Made by a program: the position numbers and the translations under genes. Positions 10,871 to 21,960 of a stretch of DNA of 64,000 nucleotides are shown one piece after another. The stretch is from Brienomyrus brachyistius (Eukaryota; Chordata; Actinopteri; Osteoglossiformes; Mormyridae). Every line of letters starts with the position of its first letter. Position 1 is the first letter of the stretch. The stretch covers positions 23,970,399-24,034,398 of the forward strand of contig NC_064544.1 in assembly GCF_023856365.1 (NCBI RefSeq). Reading direction: 5' to 3'. The notes under the pieces were generated by a model, which saw only the letters and a program-made list of their open reading frames with translations, ran no database searches and was not told the origin of the DNA.

Positions 10871-12229
10871 TTCTGGCTGAAACAAGGATAACAATTCGGA
10901 AGTGGGCTAGGATAACCGACTAATAGGCCCATATCTTTATGTCTTGTGGCATGATGTTGCGGAGCTTCTGGTGTCAATAACATAACAGTTTGGAGATGGA
11001 GCTATTGTTCATTCCTGCTTCTGGAGATCTGCCGCCCTGTATAGCTTAGATGTACCTCTACACCTAATTTAACACACCATATACTGACAACCGAGTACAT
11101 TAACATAGCTGGCTCCAATATTGAGATGGCCTGGTTACTTGTATCAAGTATTTATAATTAGGGCTGCACCTAAGCTCTGCAGGATGGCAGATTGCCACGA
11201 GTAAGGTTACCCAATCATCATTTAATGGAAGGAACCTCTTGCTGTGCCGAGGAAGAATGAGCATAAATTGAAAGGAAGGAGCCTACATCCAACTGCAGTG
11301 GACACCTCTGATTGCTGCTCATCACCAGATGATGATGAAGGGGATGAAGCACTGATGTAGAGTAGGTCCTAATGGGTGACCCTGCAGCTGAACTCAGGTA
11401 TTGGCCGTTCCGCAGGTGCGACTGCCACCTGTGAATCCAGCTAGAGGCCACAAGGATGGGAACAGAGTTGCCAACTCTCATGCATCTGGCATGACACTAT
11501 TACTATCATACTCTCACACTCATGCAAGAAATTTTATGGCAAATCTGTATTTTTCAATTATCAACCTAAAAATAGGTACATTAAAAGCGTTGGGGTAGTT
11601 TGCAAACCCTACAGACAGTTTGCAACATAATAAAAGTCTAACAGTACATATGTAAATGCGTGTGCATGTGCATGCAGACTTGTCTCAAATTGAAAATCTC
11701 ACTCCAGCCAGCTGACCAAACTTGGCAACACCATGGTACTGACCAACACAAGCTGTTATTTACTCAAAAAAAGCTTTTATATACAGCTTGACATATAAAC
11801 TTCTCTGAACTCAAATCTCTAAATGAAGGGCTCACTAAACCTTCTGGGTGATTTCACAAAGAAAATGGCAAATTTGCTAGCTTAGAATGTTTATGTGAAC
11901 TTTCACCTTGCTTTCCTAGAGAAATGGCATTTTGAGAAATGTCACATCTTAAGAAAACCAATTAATGACTGATGTTCCAAATGTTAATTTAGAAATTGGT
12001 GGTTAATTTATAAATGTATAGTTGCACACAAACATTCGTATAAATAAACATTGGTATAAATGGTGTCTAGGTTTCTATACCACAAAAAACCTGTCATAAG
12101 TGAGAACAACTTCAAGGAGGATGGCAGCAAAGCCGGATTCTCCTCTTCAATGAGACAGTCATAAACTTTGCTCTCAGGTATGTGACATCAGAGAAATGAA
12201 ATGGGAGGGCAAGTAGACAAGATGTACAG
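10871..12229. other. noncoding, no element recognised
   Basis: No clear element is seen. The first part may be 3' sequence of the decayed LINE upstream. A short block at about 11500-11620 is AT-rich. Frames at 11218-11598 lack any domain signature. Confidence 0.35.
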
Positions 12230-12402
12230 CAGGGATCCCCAGTTCCAATCCTATAGGACCAGAATCCAACATGGTTTGCAGATCTCCCTACTCAAACTTA
12301 TCTTAATCAGCTAATTACCAGGTTTAGTAGGTGTGTTTGAGCAAGAAAATTTGCAAATTGTGTTGGATTCTGACCCCCCAAGACTGGAATTGGGGAACCC
12401 TG
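12230..12402. mobile_element. hAT-like palindromic MITE
   Basis: The ends are inverted repeats: CAGGGATCCCCAGTTCCAATC at the left and GACTGGAATTGGGGAACCCTG at the right. The whole 173 bp can fold back on itself and encodes nothing. The flanking 8-mers (ATGTACAG, ACAGACAG) match at 5 of 8 positions, compatible with a worn 8-bp target duplication as made by hAT elements. This end sequence is a common fish MITE type. Confidence 0.75.
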
Positions 12403-13105
12403 ACAGACAGTTTGTAAAGATGACAGCGCCCATATAAATGTTGATCCTGTCCATATAAAGACCCAAAAATGATTCTAGCGAGACAGATTGGAAGACTTTC
12501 TGTTCCCAATTTGAATTGTTATCACATGCAGCAGGGCTTTCGGATGAACAGAAAGCCTCTCAGCTGGAGACATGCCTCACCGAAGATGCTTTATTACGCT
12601 CGCCTCTCATTAACTCAGAGGACAGACGCGATTATGGCAGGGGTGGTGCAGAGGTGTTTTGGGCAGTGTTTGCAATCTGGAATTCTGTGTTTGGAGCTGA
12701 GTAATAGGTGTAGGCAACCTGGTGAGATGCACTGGCGAATGACATTGAAAGTTTGACCTGATGGGCCTTAGCTTGTATTCCCCCATTGGTTCAAAGTGCA
12801 CTAGCAAGGGAGCGTTTTTTCCACGCTCTCACCCCTGTGGAGTGATGCATACAAACACAGATGGTCCATCCCTGACTCTGCATGATACATTGGAACTTCA
12901 GTGCTATACAGATGGAAACTTTGGAGCTGGGAATACAGTTGCTTCTTGGAGCAGTGGAATATGCTTTTGAAGTCTTCAAAAGGGGCGAAACCAAAGAGGG
13001 CATATCAGCTTTAAAACGTGATGGTGCTACTTTATTGATTATTGTGGGAAATGCCTGTTTTGCACCTACCTCGTGTTACTCTAAATAACACCCAGACGCA
13101 TATGT
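12403..13105. other. noncoding, overlapping chance frames
   Basis: Several overlapping frames on both strands (12469-13088) cover this interval. None has a recognisable domain, a splice pattern, or codon use that sets it apart. No repeat was recognised. Confidence 0.35.
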
Positions 13106-13109
13106 AGGT

Positions 13110-13295
13110 AAGAGCAGGCTTGGCAGTGAAGGGCAGCCACCTTTAGCTTCATCCATGGAGCTGGGGGTTAAGGGCCTTGTTTAAGGACCCACAGATGTGA
13201 CCATTCTGTTCAGGCCGAGCTTGGAGCAGTGACCTTCCAATCAGGCGCACAGAGGATTATCCTAGTGAGCCTCATGCTGCCCCCCAAATCCAGCT
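13110..13295 (-). repeat. SINE-like repeat with CTTAACCCCCAGCTC core
   Basis: On the minus strand the order is a tRNA-like start (about 13290 down to 13220), then a CCTTAAACAAGGCCCTTAACC core (about 13190-13165), then a GGTGGCTGCCCTTCACTG tail. The 'aaggcccttaaccc' core is characteristic of widespread fish SINEs. Ends and target duplications were not resolved. Confidence 0.55.
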
Positions 13296-13454
13296 TGCCC
13301 AGCAGATATGACTGTGCTGTGTTTCTGCAAGAAGTCCACCAAGGTCACTCTGGCCAGAGTCTGCTGGAGGTAAGGGCTGCCTGGCCACTTAGTACAGTAT
13401 GTGAATGCCTGAAGTTTGCTAGAGTTCAGGGAAATAGCCTGGGGCCCAATGGCA

Positions 13455-13714
13455 TGCACACACTCACACACGCACACACACACACATGTTTGAATTCATA
13501 TCTTTGTGTGGATCATTCATTTCGGTGGACATAACCGTAATCCCAATAATGACAACCTTAATCTCTACCCATCCCTAACCTTAACCATAAGTAACCAAAC
13601 AGAATATAGGACTTTTCGCATGTTAGTTGTTTGACTGCAGTCACAGATTTTTATAAAACTGAGTTTCGCTGCAATGGCAAAATAACAGCCTTTTAGATAC
13701 ATATGTAGGTAATA
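13455..13714 (+). mobile_element. CA-array-associated palindromic element, copy B (truncated)
   Basis: This copy shares the core of the family (TTCATTTCGGTGGACA, TAACCATAAGTAACCAAAC, TTTTGACTGCAGTCACAGATTTTT-like, ATTTTTATAAAACTGAG) and starts after an imperfect CA/CACA tract at 13461-13486. Its right half is missing. The adjacent DD37E transposon starts at 13715, so that insertion lies at or near the point of loss. Confidence 0.7.
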
Positions 13715-15210
13715 TACTGTTAGCACAATTATTAGGTAAGAGTATTTTGACCATATCATAATTTTCATGCATATATTCCATCTCTAAGCTGTATACACTT
13801 GAATGCTTATTTGATTTAAGCGTATCAGATAATATGTATATTTGTGTAATGGGGGGGGGGGGGGGGTAGCCTAAGGAGACCAACAAGGTGTGCATAATTA
13901 CTATGCAGTTTCTGTTTCCTTCACAAAATGGGCCAAATCAGAGATTTGACTCACTCTGAAAAGTCAATAATTGTAAAACGCCTTTCAGAGGGATGCAGCA
14001 CTCTCCAAATTGTTAAGATATTGGGATGTGATCATAGAACCATCAAATGTTTTGTTGCAAATAGTCAACAGGGTCTCAAGAAACGTGTCGAGAAAAAAAG
14101 ACGCAAATTAATTGCCACAGATTTGAGAAGAATTAAATGTGAAGCAATCGGGAACCTCTTATGTCCTAGTGCCATCATATTCCAGACCTGCAAGCTACCT
14201 GCAGTACTTAGAAGTACAAGGTTTTCAGTGCTCAGAGAAACGGCCAAGGTAAGGAATGCTGAGACCCGACCACCACTGAACAAGACACATAAACCGAAGT
14301 GTCAAGACTGGGCCAAAGAGTATCTGAAGACAGATTTTTCAATGGTTTTATGGACTGATAAGATGAGAGTGACTCTTGATGGACCAGATGGATGGGCCCG
14401 TGGCTGGATCGGTAACGGGCACAGAGCTCCACTTCGACGGGTATGGTATGGGCTGCTATTATTAAAGATGAGCTAGCTGGACCTTTTCGGGTTGAAGATG
14501 GACTCAAATTCAACTCCCAAACCTACTGCCAGTTTTTAGAAGAAACTTTATTCAAGCAGTGGTACAGGGAAAAGTCAGTATCTTTCAAGAGGACCATGAT
14601 TTTTATGCAGGACAATGCTCCATCACATGCATCAAAGTACTCCACTGCATGGCTAGCCAGTAAAGGCCTTAAAGATGACAGAATAATGACATGGCCACCT
14701 ACCTCACCTGACCTAAACCCTATTGAGAACTTGTGGGCCCTTCTTAAACAGGAGACTTACAAGGAAGGAAAACAGTACAGCTCTCTGAAAAGTGTCTGGG
14801 AGGCTGTGGTTGCTGAAACAAAAAGTTGATCGGCAATAGGTCAAGAAACTAACAGATTCCATGAATGGAAGGTTTATTGCTGTTATTGAAGAGAAGGGTG
14901 GCTAAATTGGCCACTGATTTTTTTCTATATCAGAAATGTTTATTTGGAAATGATGTGCTGTTTGTCTATTATTCTCACTTTAACAGATGAAAATAAACAA
15001 GGACGATAGGGAAAATGTAAGTTTTTGATTTAGTTGCCTAATAATTGTGCACACTTGTATTCCGCTGATAATGTTCACACTCACATTTCCTTTGCATAAC
15101 ATTCAGGCTTCAAGTTTATTAAGATTTTGGATTGACTGATGCCACTGTATTTGTTTCATATTAAAATTTATCCCAAAAATACAACTTGCCTAATAATTGT
15201 GCACACAGTG
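13715..15210 (+). mobile_element. Tc1/mariner DD37E transposon (TRT-like), nearly complete
   Basis: The element is bounded by TA at 13713-13714 and 15211-15212. The outer ends are inverted: TACTGTTAGCACAATTATT at the left and AATAATTGTGCACACAGTG at the right. Each end also has a second inner copy, TGTGCATAATTACTATGCAG at about 13889-13908 and TTGCCTAATAATTGTGCACAC at about 15034-15054, so each end holds two direct repeats as in IR/DR-type Tc1 elements. A transposase reading frame lies between them. A 16-bp G tract interrupts the left end at 13851-13866. It probably no longer moves by itself because the reading frame is broken. Confidence 0.9.
13928..14829 (+). pseudogene. Tc1-like transposase, DD37E, frameshifted
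   Basis: Transposases of this family cut and paste the element at TA sites. The first frame (13928-14473) has a paired-type helix-turn-helix (about residues 8-45, LTHSEKSIIVKRL...) and the first catalytic aspartate in LWTDKMRV. A small deletion after HRAPLRR (about 14440) removes the glycine-rich stretch expected there and shifts the frame. The second frame (14443-14829) gives MVWAAI, the second aspartate in MQDNAPSHAS, and the glutamate in SPDLNPIENLW. There are 37 residues between the second aspartate and the glutamate, hence DD37E. A further frameshift or stop at 14829 removes the C-terminus. Nearby Tc1 fragments at 27590 and 61630 belong to a different Tc1 lineage. Confidence 0.9.
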
Positions 15211-15690
15211 TATATACATGACCCCCGACCCCCTCCAAGGGGCTACCTTAGGCACAGTTGTTCCCCTTCTGTTGAAACCCTCCCCATAATGACAGCAAAC
15301 CTTCTGTTCTCACAGCCAGCACTTTGCTCCCTGTTCTCTTGTACTCCTCAGATCAGTGAAGCACTTAGGCTGATTGGTGATTTCCTGGAGCAAGGGGCTC
15401 CCACCTGGTGCTCCTCAGACTAGCCAGTATTCCAGTGGGCTGCAAAACACTTTGGGGAAGAGGCTAATCTCCAAAAAACAATATGTTTTCAAGCCACACA
15501 ATTTTATGACCTCTGCTGTATTGTCCCTGGAGCTAAGAATAGTATGCAAAAGTTAGCAGACATGTTAGGGGGCAGTTAACAAACAAGCTATGATGATGTG
15601 CAGTCTAATTTAATTTGTTACATATGCCTGTCCACAGTTATCAAATGGCTGGCAACGTCTTCTCTGGAGAAAAAATGCATTTGAGGGGCA
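15211..15690. other. noncoding between TRT element and Gypsy remnant
   Basis: No element is identified with certainty. The plus-strand frames (15139-15556) start inside the transposon end and have no domain. This could be upstream sequence of the Gypsy remnant too decayed to read. Confidence 0.35.
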
Positions 15691-18330
15691 CAGACATCAC
15701 CTCCTGTCATGGTTCCTAAGATGATGAGCCTGTGGTTGCTTTGTGTGGACTACAGATGCCTTAGTGAAGCAACTAGGAAGGACTCATATCCTCTGTCGTG
15801 TGCCGTTGAGTCTGTAGATTTAGTGACTGAATCTTCCTGGTTTTCAATGTAGTAGAAAATTACTTGTGGACCACTGGTTGCTCAACTCACAAATGCTTTT
15901 GCTAGTAGAGAAGTTTTGTAGCTGTCTTTTAATCTATGTAATGCTATGTAATGCTGATTTGCTGAGTGTTGGCAAGTATACTTAAGATAGAGTGTTTAGT
16001 CTACCTAGATGGCATTCTGGTCATTGGGAGCAGTTGTAGGTGTGCCAAGGTGGGTTGCAGCAGTGGGAGTGAAATTCTTGCCTGCAAAAGTGCTACTTTG
16101 GGTTACAGGTGGTGAATTTCTTGGGCTAGAAAGTGGGAGGTGAGGGCCTTAACAAAAGAAATAAGGATGAGCAGCCCTCAAAAGCTGCAAATATATGAGA
16201 GCTTCCGGGAGTTTTGATCATTGATCATTTGCACGCAGTTTCTCTATCGTTGCTGGTCCACTGCTTAGTCTGTTGAGGAAGGACAAAAACCTCACATGGA
16301 CTGAGTAGTGTCTGGAAAGCTTCCCCATCTTTAAAGAGGCATGTGTAGAAGGCCCAGTGCTCATACCACTTGACTGTTTGATATGTGCCTGGGGACAGAT
16401 GCCAGCAATGTAAACATAGGGGCTTCGAGAGAAAGAGTGGTGGAGAACCACAGCAAAAAACGTACTAAAGCAGATCTATGTCAAATGGGAGAGAATCTTG
16501 CTTGACTGTGCCCAGTCCAACATGTTAAGTATTACTTGTGTGGCCTGCTGTTTACTCTGAGCACTGACCTCTCTTTTTCAAGGAGCCAGAAAGGCACATT
16601 GCATTCTGCATTGAGGAGCTCCAGTCTTATAATTGGCAAACTTGTTTGGCAGAGGAAGGACCTGCACTCCTGTACGTTAGATCCAGTAGCAGGAAAAGGT
16701 TAAGGAGCTACAGTCTGTGGGGCAGTGTAGGGAGGCCTTGGCAGGACTTAAAAATGATCTTCCAGGCCATGAAAGGACTATGGGTAAAGTTTGTAACTCT
16801 GCACAATGAGCATGGAAGAATCCAACATAGAGGAGGAGAGATCTTGGCTCTGAAAACTGTACGGGAGGCTTCTGCACGTCGATGCAGAAGATGTGTTGGT
16901 AGCACTTTGATTGTTACACTCCTTGTAATAGCTTGCCTGATTGCTCATAGGAATTTGGTGTCAGGACTTCAATGGAAGGAGTGTCTGTTGATGGAATGGG
17001 CCCCTTTTCCCACAGTGACAGTGGCAATCATTTTGCTCTGACCTCTATGGACTATTTTACAAAATGGCTGAAGGTGTATCTTTAGTTTGAGCAGGAAGCT
17101 GAGGTTATGGTTAGTGCCTCAGAGAAAGGTGTTTTCAACCAGTTTGAGGCCACTGAATCTATACATGGTTACCAGGGAGAAATTTTGAGTTACATGTTTT
17201 TGATAGCATGTGTGACAAAACAGAGAATAGATGTGACGCACACCGCATGATTGGATTTGGGGCATCTGCCACTTACGGAGGACACCAGTAAGATAGTACC
17301 TGAGGATGTCAATCAGACATCTTCACTTTGAATTACTTGGAAGAGCTCATTGAGGAGTTAATTCCCAGGGTCTGCAAGAGTTAAAGCTAAGGATTAGCAG
17401 AGGAATGGATATTGAGAGTAGGATGTTGGAAATTGCAGGGTGACCTGTGACTTGGATGAAGTTAAGATAGTTGCCTTTGTTACCGAAAGAGCACCTTCAG
17501 TAAGTCTTACACACAGTCTCTATGAAACATTTGAGATGGAAATACATGCTAGGGGGAGAGGTTTGGTTAGATATAGTTACATTCCCCATGGGGAGAACAT
17601 CAGCCATGAGAGACATCCTCCTCTGTCTGAGGCAACTAGCCTCTGAGTGTGGAAGAAGCCCATTCTATGGATACCTAGACTAGGAGTGCTGGAATAATTG
17701 ACTCTGGGCTTGAACAAATAGGGTTCTTCTTGACTGGAACACGTAGCAGGAGGCAGATTGACTCCTGAGACCGGTAAACGTGGTGAGAGGAGGTGTGCAG
17801 CACTGCAAAGGTCCTCAGTGCTGTAACGTGCCGCCGGCTGCAGGTTCAATCCATAGACCAGAGAAGACTGAAGAATTTCGATAATCTGGATGGTCACGTG
17901 GACGTGTACAGAGCTTTTGAGTAACAGAAGGGCTACCTATCCACAGGGGTGTCTGGATTCTCCTAATTGCCCTTACCCTGATTAGCCCTGGGTTACCTGT
18001 CATAGGTGTCTAGATGGTCATTTGCTTGTTACTGCTGGCCCGCTAGCTGTCCAGTGCACACAAAGACAGACCCAGGGAATGATCAGGTTATCGTGCTGGT
18101 ATTACCCAGTAGCACTACAGCAGTGCTCCCACAGAGTGACAGCCTTGTTCCATTGCACACTCATGGAGCAGCTGGCTATGATCACTGCGACTATGACAAC
18201 CATTCTCCACTAGGGCACACAGAGTACTGGTCGGCAGAGCAGGACTCCACCTCAAATACACTGGGCCTCTTATGCTGGGCCGTGAGCTACGTACACCTGT
18301 AGAGATAGCTTTTGGCAGACCTCCAGGCTT
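15690..18330 (+). pseudogene. Ty3/Gypsy pol remnant (RT, RNase H, integrase), split
   Basis: The plus-strand translation through many stops and shifts follows a Gypsy pol. An RT motif VDYRCLSEATRKDSYPL lies near 15743-15795, followed by DLVTESSWFS. A polymerase-thumb-like stretch, FARSFSIVAGPLLSLLRKDK, lies near 16220-16280. An RNase H-region motif, KYYLCGLLFTLSTD, lies near 16525. The integrase core start, ALTSMDYFTKW, lies near 17035-17067. The integrase resumes at QSDSLV (about 18130), and ELRTPVEIAFGRP at 18284-18322 is the usual C-terminal core motif. About 0.85 kb of unassigned sequence (about 17265-18115) separates the two integrase parts. No LTRs were identified for it. It is a fossil with no intact frame. 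Confidence 0.8.
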
Positions 18331-18809
18331 TTGGCAGACCAGCCTGCTTCATCCCACCTTGCTTGGAATATACTAAAAACTCCAAAACAGCTCCCATCTT
18401 CTCCAGACAGCAGCTGTTAAAGGCAGGGGTAGGGCAGAAAAGGAAGTATGACATACAGAGGAACTTTACAACTTAAGTTCCTGTCTGGGTGCTCTGTCTG
18501 CAGAGGACAAAGGGAAGATGTCCTGAACTAGACACCCCATGGATAGGAACTTGCAGAATGCTGGAGAAGATATTGAAAGTATTGTGCTGAATCCAGATGC
18601 TTCTGTAGAGATGAACTATAGCATCACACAAAGACTTGTTGACTGACTGCATGTACAGTAAGGGAGGCCTGTCCCCAACATTAATGTCTCCTTGGGTTTC
18701 TCCTGCCGACAGTGTATGTCTGTTACCCCTGCCTTCATACCGCCCCCACCCTGTGCTGCTGACCACACCCCAGTGAGCCTCAGGGGAGTTGTCCTAGATA
18801 CTTTAGGGT
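18331..18809. other. noncoding, no element recognised
   Basis: This may contain further decayed Gypsy sequence after the integrase motif, but no motif can be read. The minus-strand frame at 18473-18766 has no domain signature. Confidence 0.35.
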
Positions 18810-18973
18810 AGGGGTAGGCAAGCCTGATCTTGGAGTGCAGGTATCCAGCAGATTTTCTGTCCTACCAGGGTCTGTTATGAACCACACATGATCTCAGACA
18901 GATAGTAACTCATCAGGTAGGATAGAAAACCTGCTGGACACCAGCACTTTAGGATCAGGGTTGTCTACCCCTG
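18810..18973. mobile_element. palindromic MITE (hAT-like)
   Basis: The left end AGGGGTAGGCAAGCCTGATCT is the inverted partner of AGGATCAGGGTTGTCTACCCC at the right. Internal arms GTATCCAGCAGATTTTCTGTCC and GGATAGAAAACCTGCTGGACAC also pair. No convincing target duplication was seen. It has no coding capacity. Confidence 0.75.
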
Positions 18974-19880
18974 AATAGTGACAAGGAACTCTGAAGGGAT
19001 GAGATGGGCGAGGGGGGGCAGTGTAATAAGGGATAATCTGGTGAGCTGTGAACCAGAGAGTGGGCCGGGTTGTTTTGAAGGCTAGTGTTTTATGACTGGG
19101 GGCGATCGAAAATTGTGTGACTGCTGTTGGTTAGGCAAGCATTCTTTCTGGCAGTGTACATTTACAATACACAATATACACAATATACAATTCATTATCA
19201 TCTTTGACTGAGAAAAAAAAGCACTAAGAAATCTTTCTCGCTTGTCTTACTCAAGTAAATATAATGGACTGTGTCCTCTTTCAGGAATGAAGCATTCTGC
19301 TATAATAACTGAATATTTTCATGCAGTGCTATACAATGATGCCCATACTAACCTAAATAGGGAGTGATAAGACTGCTTGGCTAAACTGCTGGCAGATGGT
19401 GAGGTGCTTAAGCTACCAGGATGAAGAACAGAAGCTTAAATCTCTTTGTTGAAATTCCCTTGCATTGTGCCTGGATGTGAGACTCCCTCAGCTTATGTGA
19501 CTGGCCCTATAGCATCCTCAGCTAGCCAACCTCAATTCTTTATTTTAATGTTATGTTAATACTATGATCCAACTTCTTTTTAGAAATGCAGCTCTGCAAA
19601 ATCAAAGAGAAATAAATTGCTGCCAAATGAGGTAACAAACAAGAAACCGTAAATCTAAGAGGTGCTTCTAATTATACGCTGATTCACATTAATAAGGTTC
19701 ATCACAGGTAATGCTGTGCTCATTAATATTTGGGTACAATAGTGTCATCACACATATAGTATTAGAAATAAAATAGTACTCAGCTATAGTGGAGGAGGCC
19801 AAAAATAACTGCATTTACATAAATATCTTTTTTACGCCTGGAAAAAATAAAAAAAATAATCATTTACTAGCTGTGCTGGG
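18974..19880. other. noncoding, no element recognised
   Basis: AT-rich unique sequence with a short repeated TACAATATACAC motif near 19160-19195 and A tracts. No gene or mobile element could be supported. Confidence 0.4.
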
Positions 19881-20720
19881 AAGGCCTGTTTTCAGGTTAT
19901 GCTGGAAAATAACATGAGGTTATCCTGCCGAGAAAGTAATTGCTTGCCACACGGGTCATCCTTTGATTTAGCTCTGCTTGCTAATCTAATCTCGGCATTC
20001 TCAAATGTTTCAAACTTTGTAGAACTAAGAAAGTCTCCATGGTTACACTATTTGAAAATGAATACAAAGGTTGCTGGGTTAAATTCGATTAAAAGCCCTA
20101 AATGGGTTTTGATTAGCAGAGCCCTGAAAGAATCACAATACGGCCTTCGACTGGAGTCTGGGCTGTATCTCCTGTTAGCCATACAGGCAACAGAAGGGCC
20201 TTCCTGTCCTATTTGCGCAAATGCACAGCAATGCAGTCATCAGGAATAAGCGGAGGCTCAGGTGTTCAATCTGACGGCATGGCCGAGCTTTAATAAAACA
20301 AATTATTTTCTAAAACCCTCCCATTTAGATGGCTGGAGAGACATGCTGGTCGTTCTTGATGGAGATCAAAGCCAGGCTCCAGCTTCTTGCATGTCATCAG
20401 TTGTTAGAGTGCACCAAGCTCACTTTCATGTCCTTAAAAATGGAAAAGTCAACCTGCATTGTCTGCAGTATAAATGATTCGCTCCTAGCCTAAATGCTTC
20501 CTCGTAGGAGATGGAAATCTGCTCACTGTGATGAAAGGCTCGGCTTGTGGGCCTACTTTACACCCATCGTTTCCGGTTCCAGGTTTCGGAAGGCAAAGTC
20601 ATCGTCCAGCTTGCAGCCGTCGACAGAATGGCAGGCTGGGAGACTTAACAGGACCATATGGACAGTAAATGAGACACAAATCTGCTGACGAATGGAAATG
20701 AGGAGAAATAAATATTATTC
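19881..20720. other. low-repeat block, candidate conserved noncoding element
   Basis: This is an 840-bp stretch without recognisable repeats, rich in TAAT/ATTA cores (CTAATCTAATC, GGGTTTTGATTAGC, TTAAATTCGATTAAAAGC). It contains a 116-codon plus-strand frame (19899-20249) that has no known domain and no splice framing. Protein-coding or regulatory constraint cannot be distinguished without other genomes. I favour regulatory sequence or chance. Confidence 0.25.
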
Positions 20721-20984
20721 CAAAACAGCGGACTGATGATCACATGTTGTATTAAAGCAGTGTTTTGGTGCTGCAAACTGTGATTCTTTTTTAATGTTTT
20801 CTGTGTTGAATACAGGGGCTGCCTGAGGCGTCACTAGGCTGGGGCACTAGGGGCTGAAACCCCGAATGAATCCCGAAGAGGCCTGAGTGATTTGTTTGGC
20901 TCGGATCTTTTAACAGCCGCCCTTCAGTTTGAGAAGTGCAGCTAAAAGCCCCAGGTGTCTTAAGATCCTAGCAGCGCTCCTGGG

Positions 20985-21255
20985 GGGTACAAGGACTCAG
21001 TGGGTAGCGCTGTAGACTTTTGCTCCAGGATTCCGGGTTCAGTTCAGTGTGTGTGGAGTTTTCATGCACCTCTGTGTTTACACAGGATTCCCCTCTCCAG
21101 TACTGTGGTCTCTTCCCTCCGACCTGTAGTTTAGATGGTCAGGTGTTTCAAATGAAGTCCACAAGGTGTGGACCTTGCGATAAGGATGAGACTGGCTCTA
21201 GGCTTCCTGTGACTTACCACTGGCTAAGAGATAATGGAAAACGGGTTTAAGGTGT
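20985..21255 (+). repeat. mermaid/DANA-type tRNA-SINE, diverged
   Basis: An A-box-like CTCAGTGGGTAGCGCTG (about 20997-21013) and a B-box-like CGGGTTCAGTTC (about 21035) are followed by GTGTGTGGAGTTTTCATGC, which matches the conserved core of fish mermaid/DANA SINEs. The 3' part is eroded and no tail was found. Confidence 0.65.
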
Positions 21256-21559
21256 TTACTGCCTGAGACAACCAAACGTCATCCCCCGCAAACACATACA
21301 TATATATCAGATATTATGTGTAATATTTTTCATTTTCTCATTTCTTTTATGAACAGAAAGTTCCCTGATGACTCAGATATAGCCCATGTGCACACCATCC
21401 TTTGGAAAGCGGGCTGGTCTTCTCTGGGTTGGTCTTTCTTCCCTGACCTCAGCTTCATACCACGGCTGGCCAAGTCGCCAGTTGATCTCAGCTTGTTTCC
21501 TGGTTGATCTGAGTTGATTTGTTGCTATTATGACCTGCAGATGCAAATGATAACATGCC

Positions 21560-21891
21560 CTCACTCACTCATTCACTCACTCACACACACAGACACACAC
21601 ATGTAGGGTATACCTATCCTTATGGGGTCCGCTCATTCACTTCTATCGGATAAATGCTAACGCTAACTATGACAACCTTAACCCCACCCTGCCCTAACCA
21701 TAACCATAAGTAACCAAGCAAAATAGAAGAGTTTGTGCATTTTTAGTTTTTTCATAGCAGTCACTGATTTTTATAAAATAGAGCTTTCCCTTATGGGGAC
21801 CAAGAAACCGAAAAAAAAACTGATATTTATAACATTATGGGGACATTGTGTCCCCATAAGAATGGGTTTACCCACTCACTCACACACGCAC

Positions 21892-21948
<57 letters not shown>

Positions 21949-21960
21949 CACGGACACACA
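21560..21960 (+). mobile_element. CA-array-associated palindromic element, copy C (clearest ends)
   Basis: The left terminal repeat AGGGTATACCTATCCTTATG (about 21605-21624) pairs with CATAAGAATGGGTTTACCCA (about 21854-21873). The core motifs of the family lie between them, and CA-rich tracts flank both sides (21560-21602 and 21880-21946). The unit is roughly 270 bp without coding capacity. The plus-strand frames here are CA-repeat translations. Confidence 0.8.

Noticed and set aside
19899..20249. 116-codon plus-strand frame as a gene
   Set aside because: It has no domain, no codon contrast with its surroundings and no splice context; kept only as part of a possible regulatory block.
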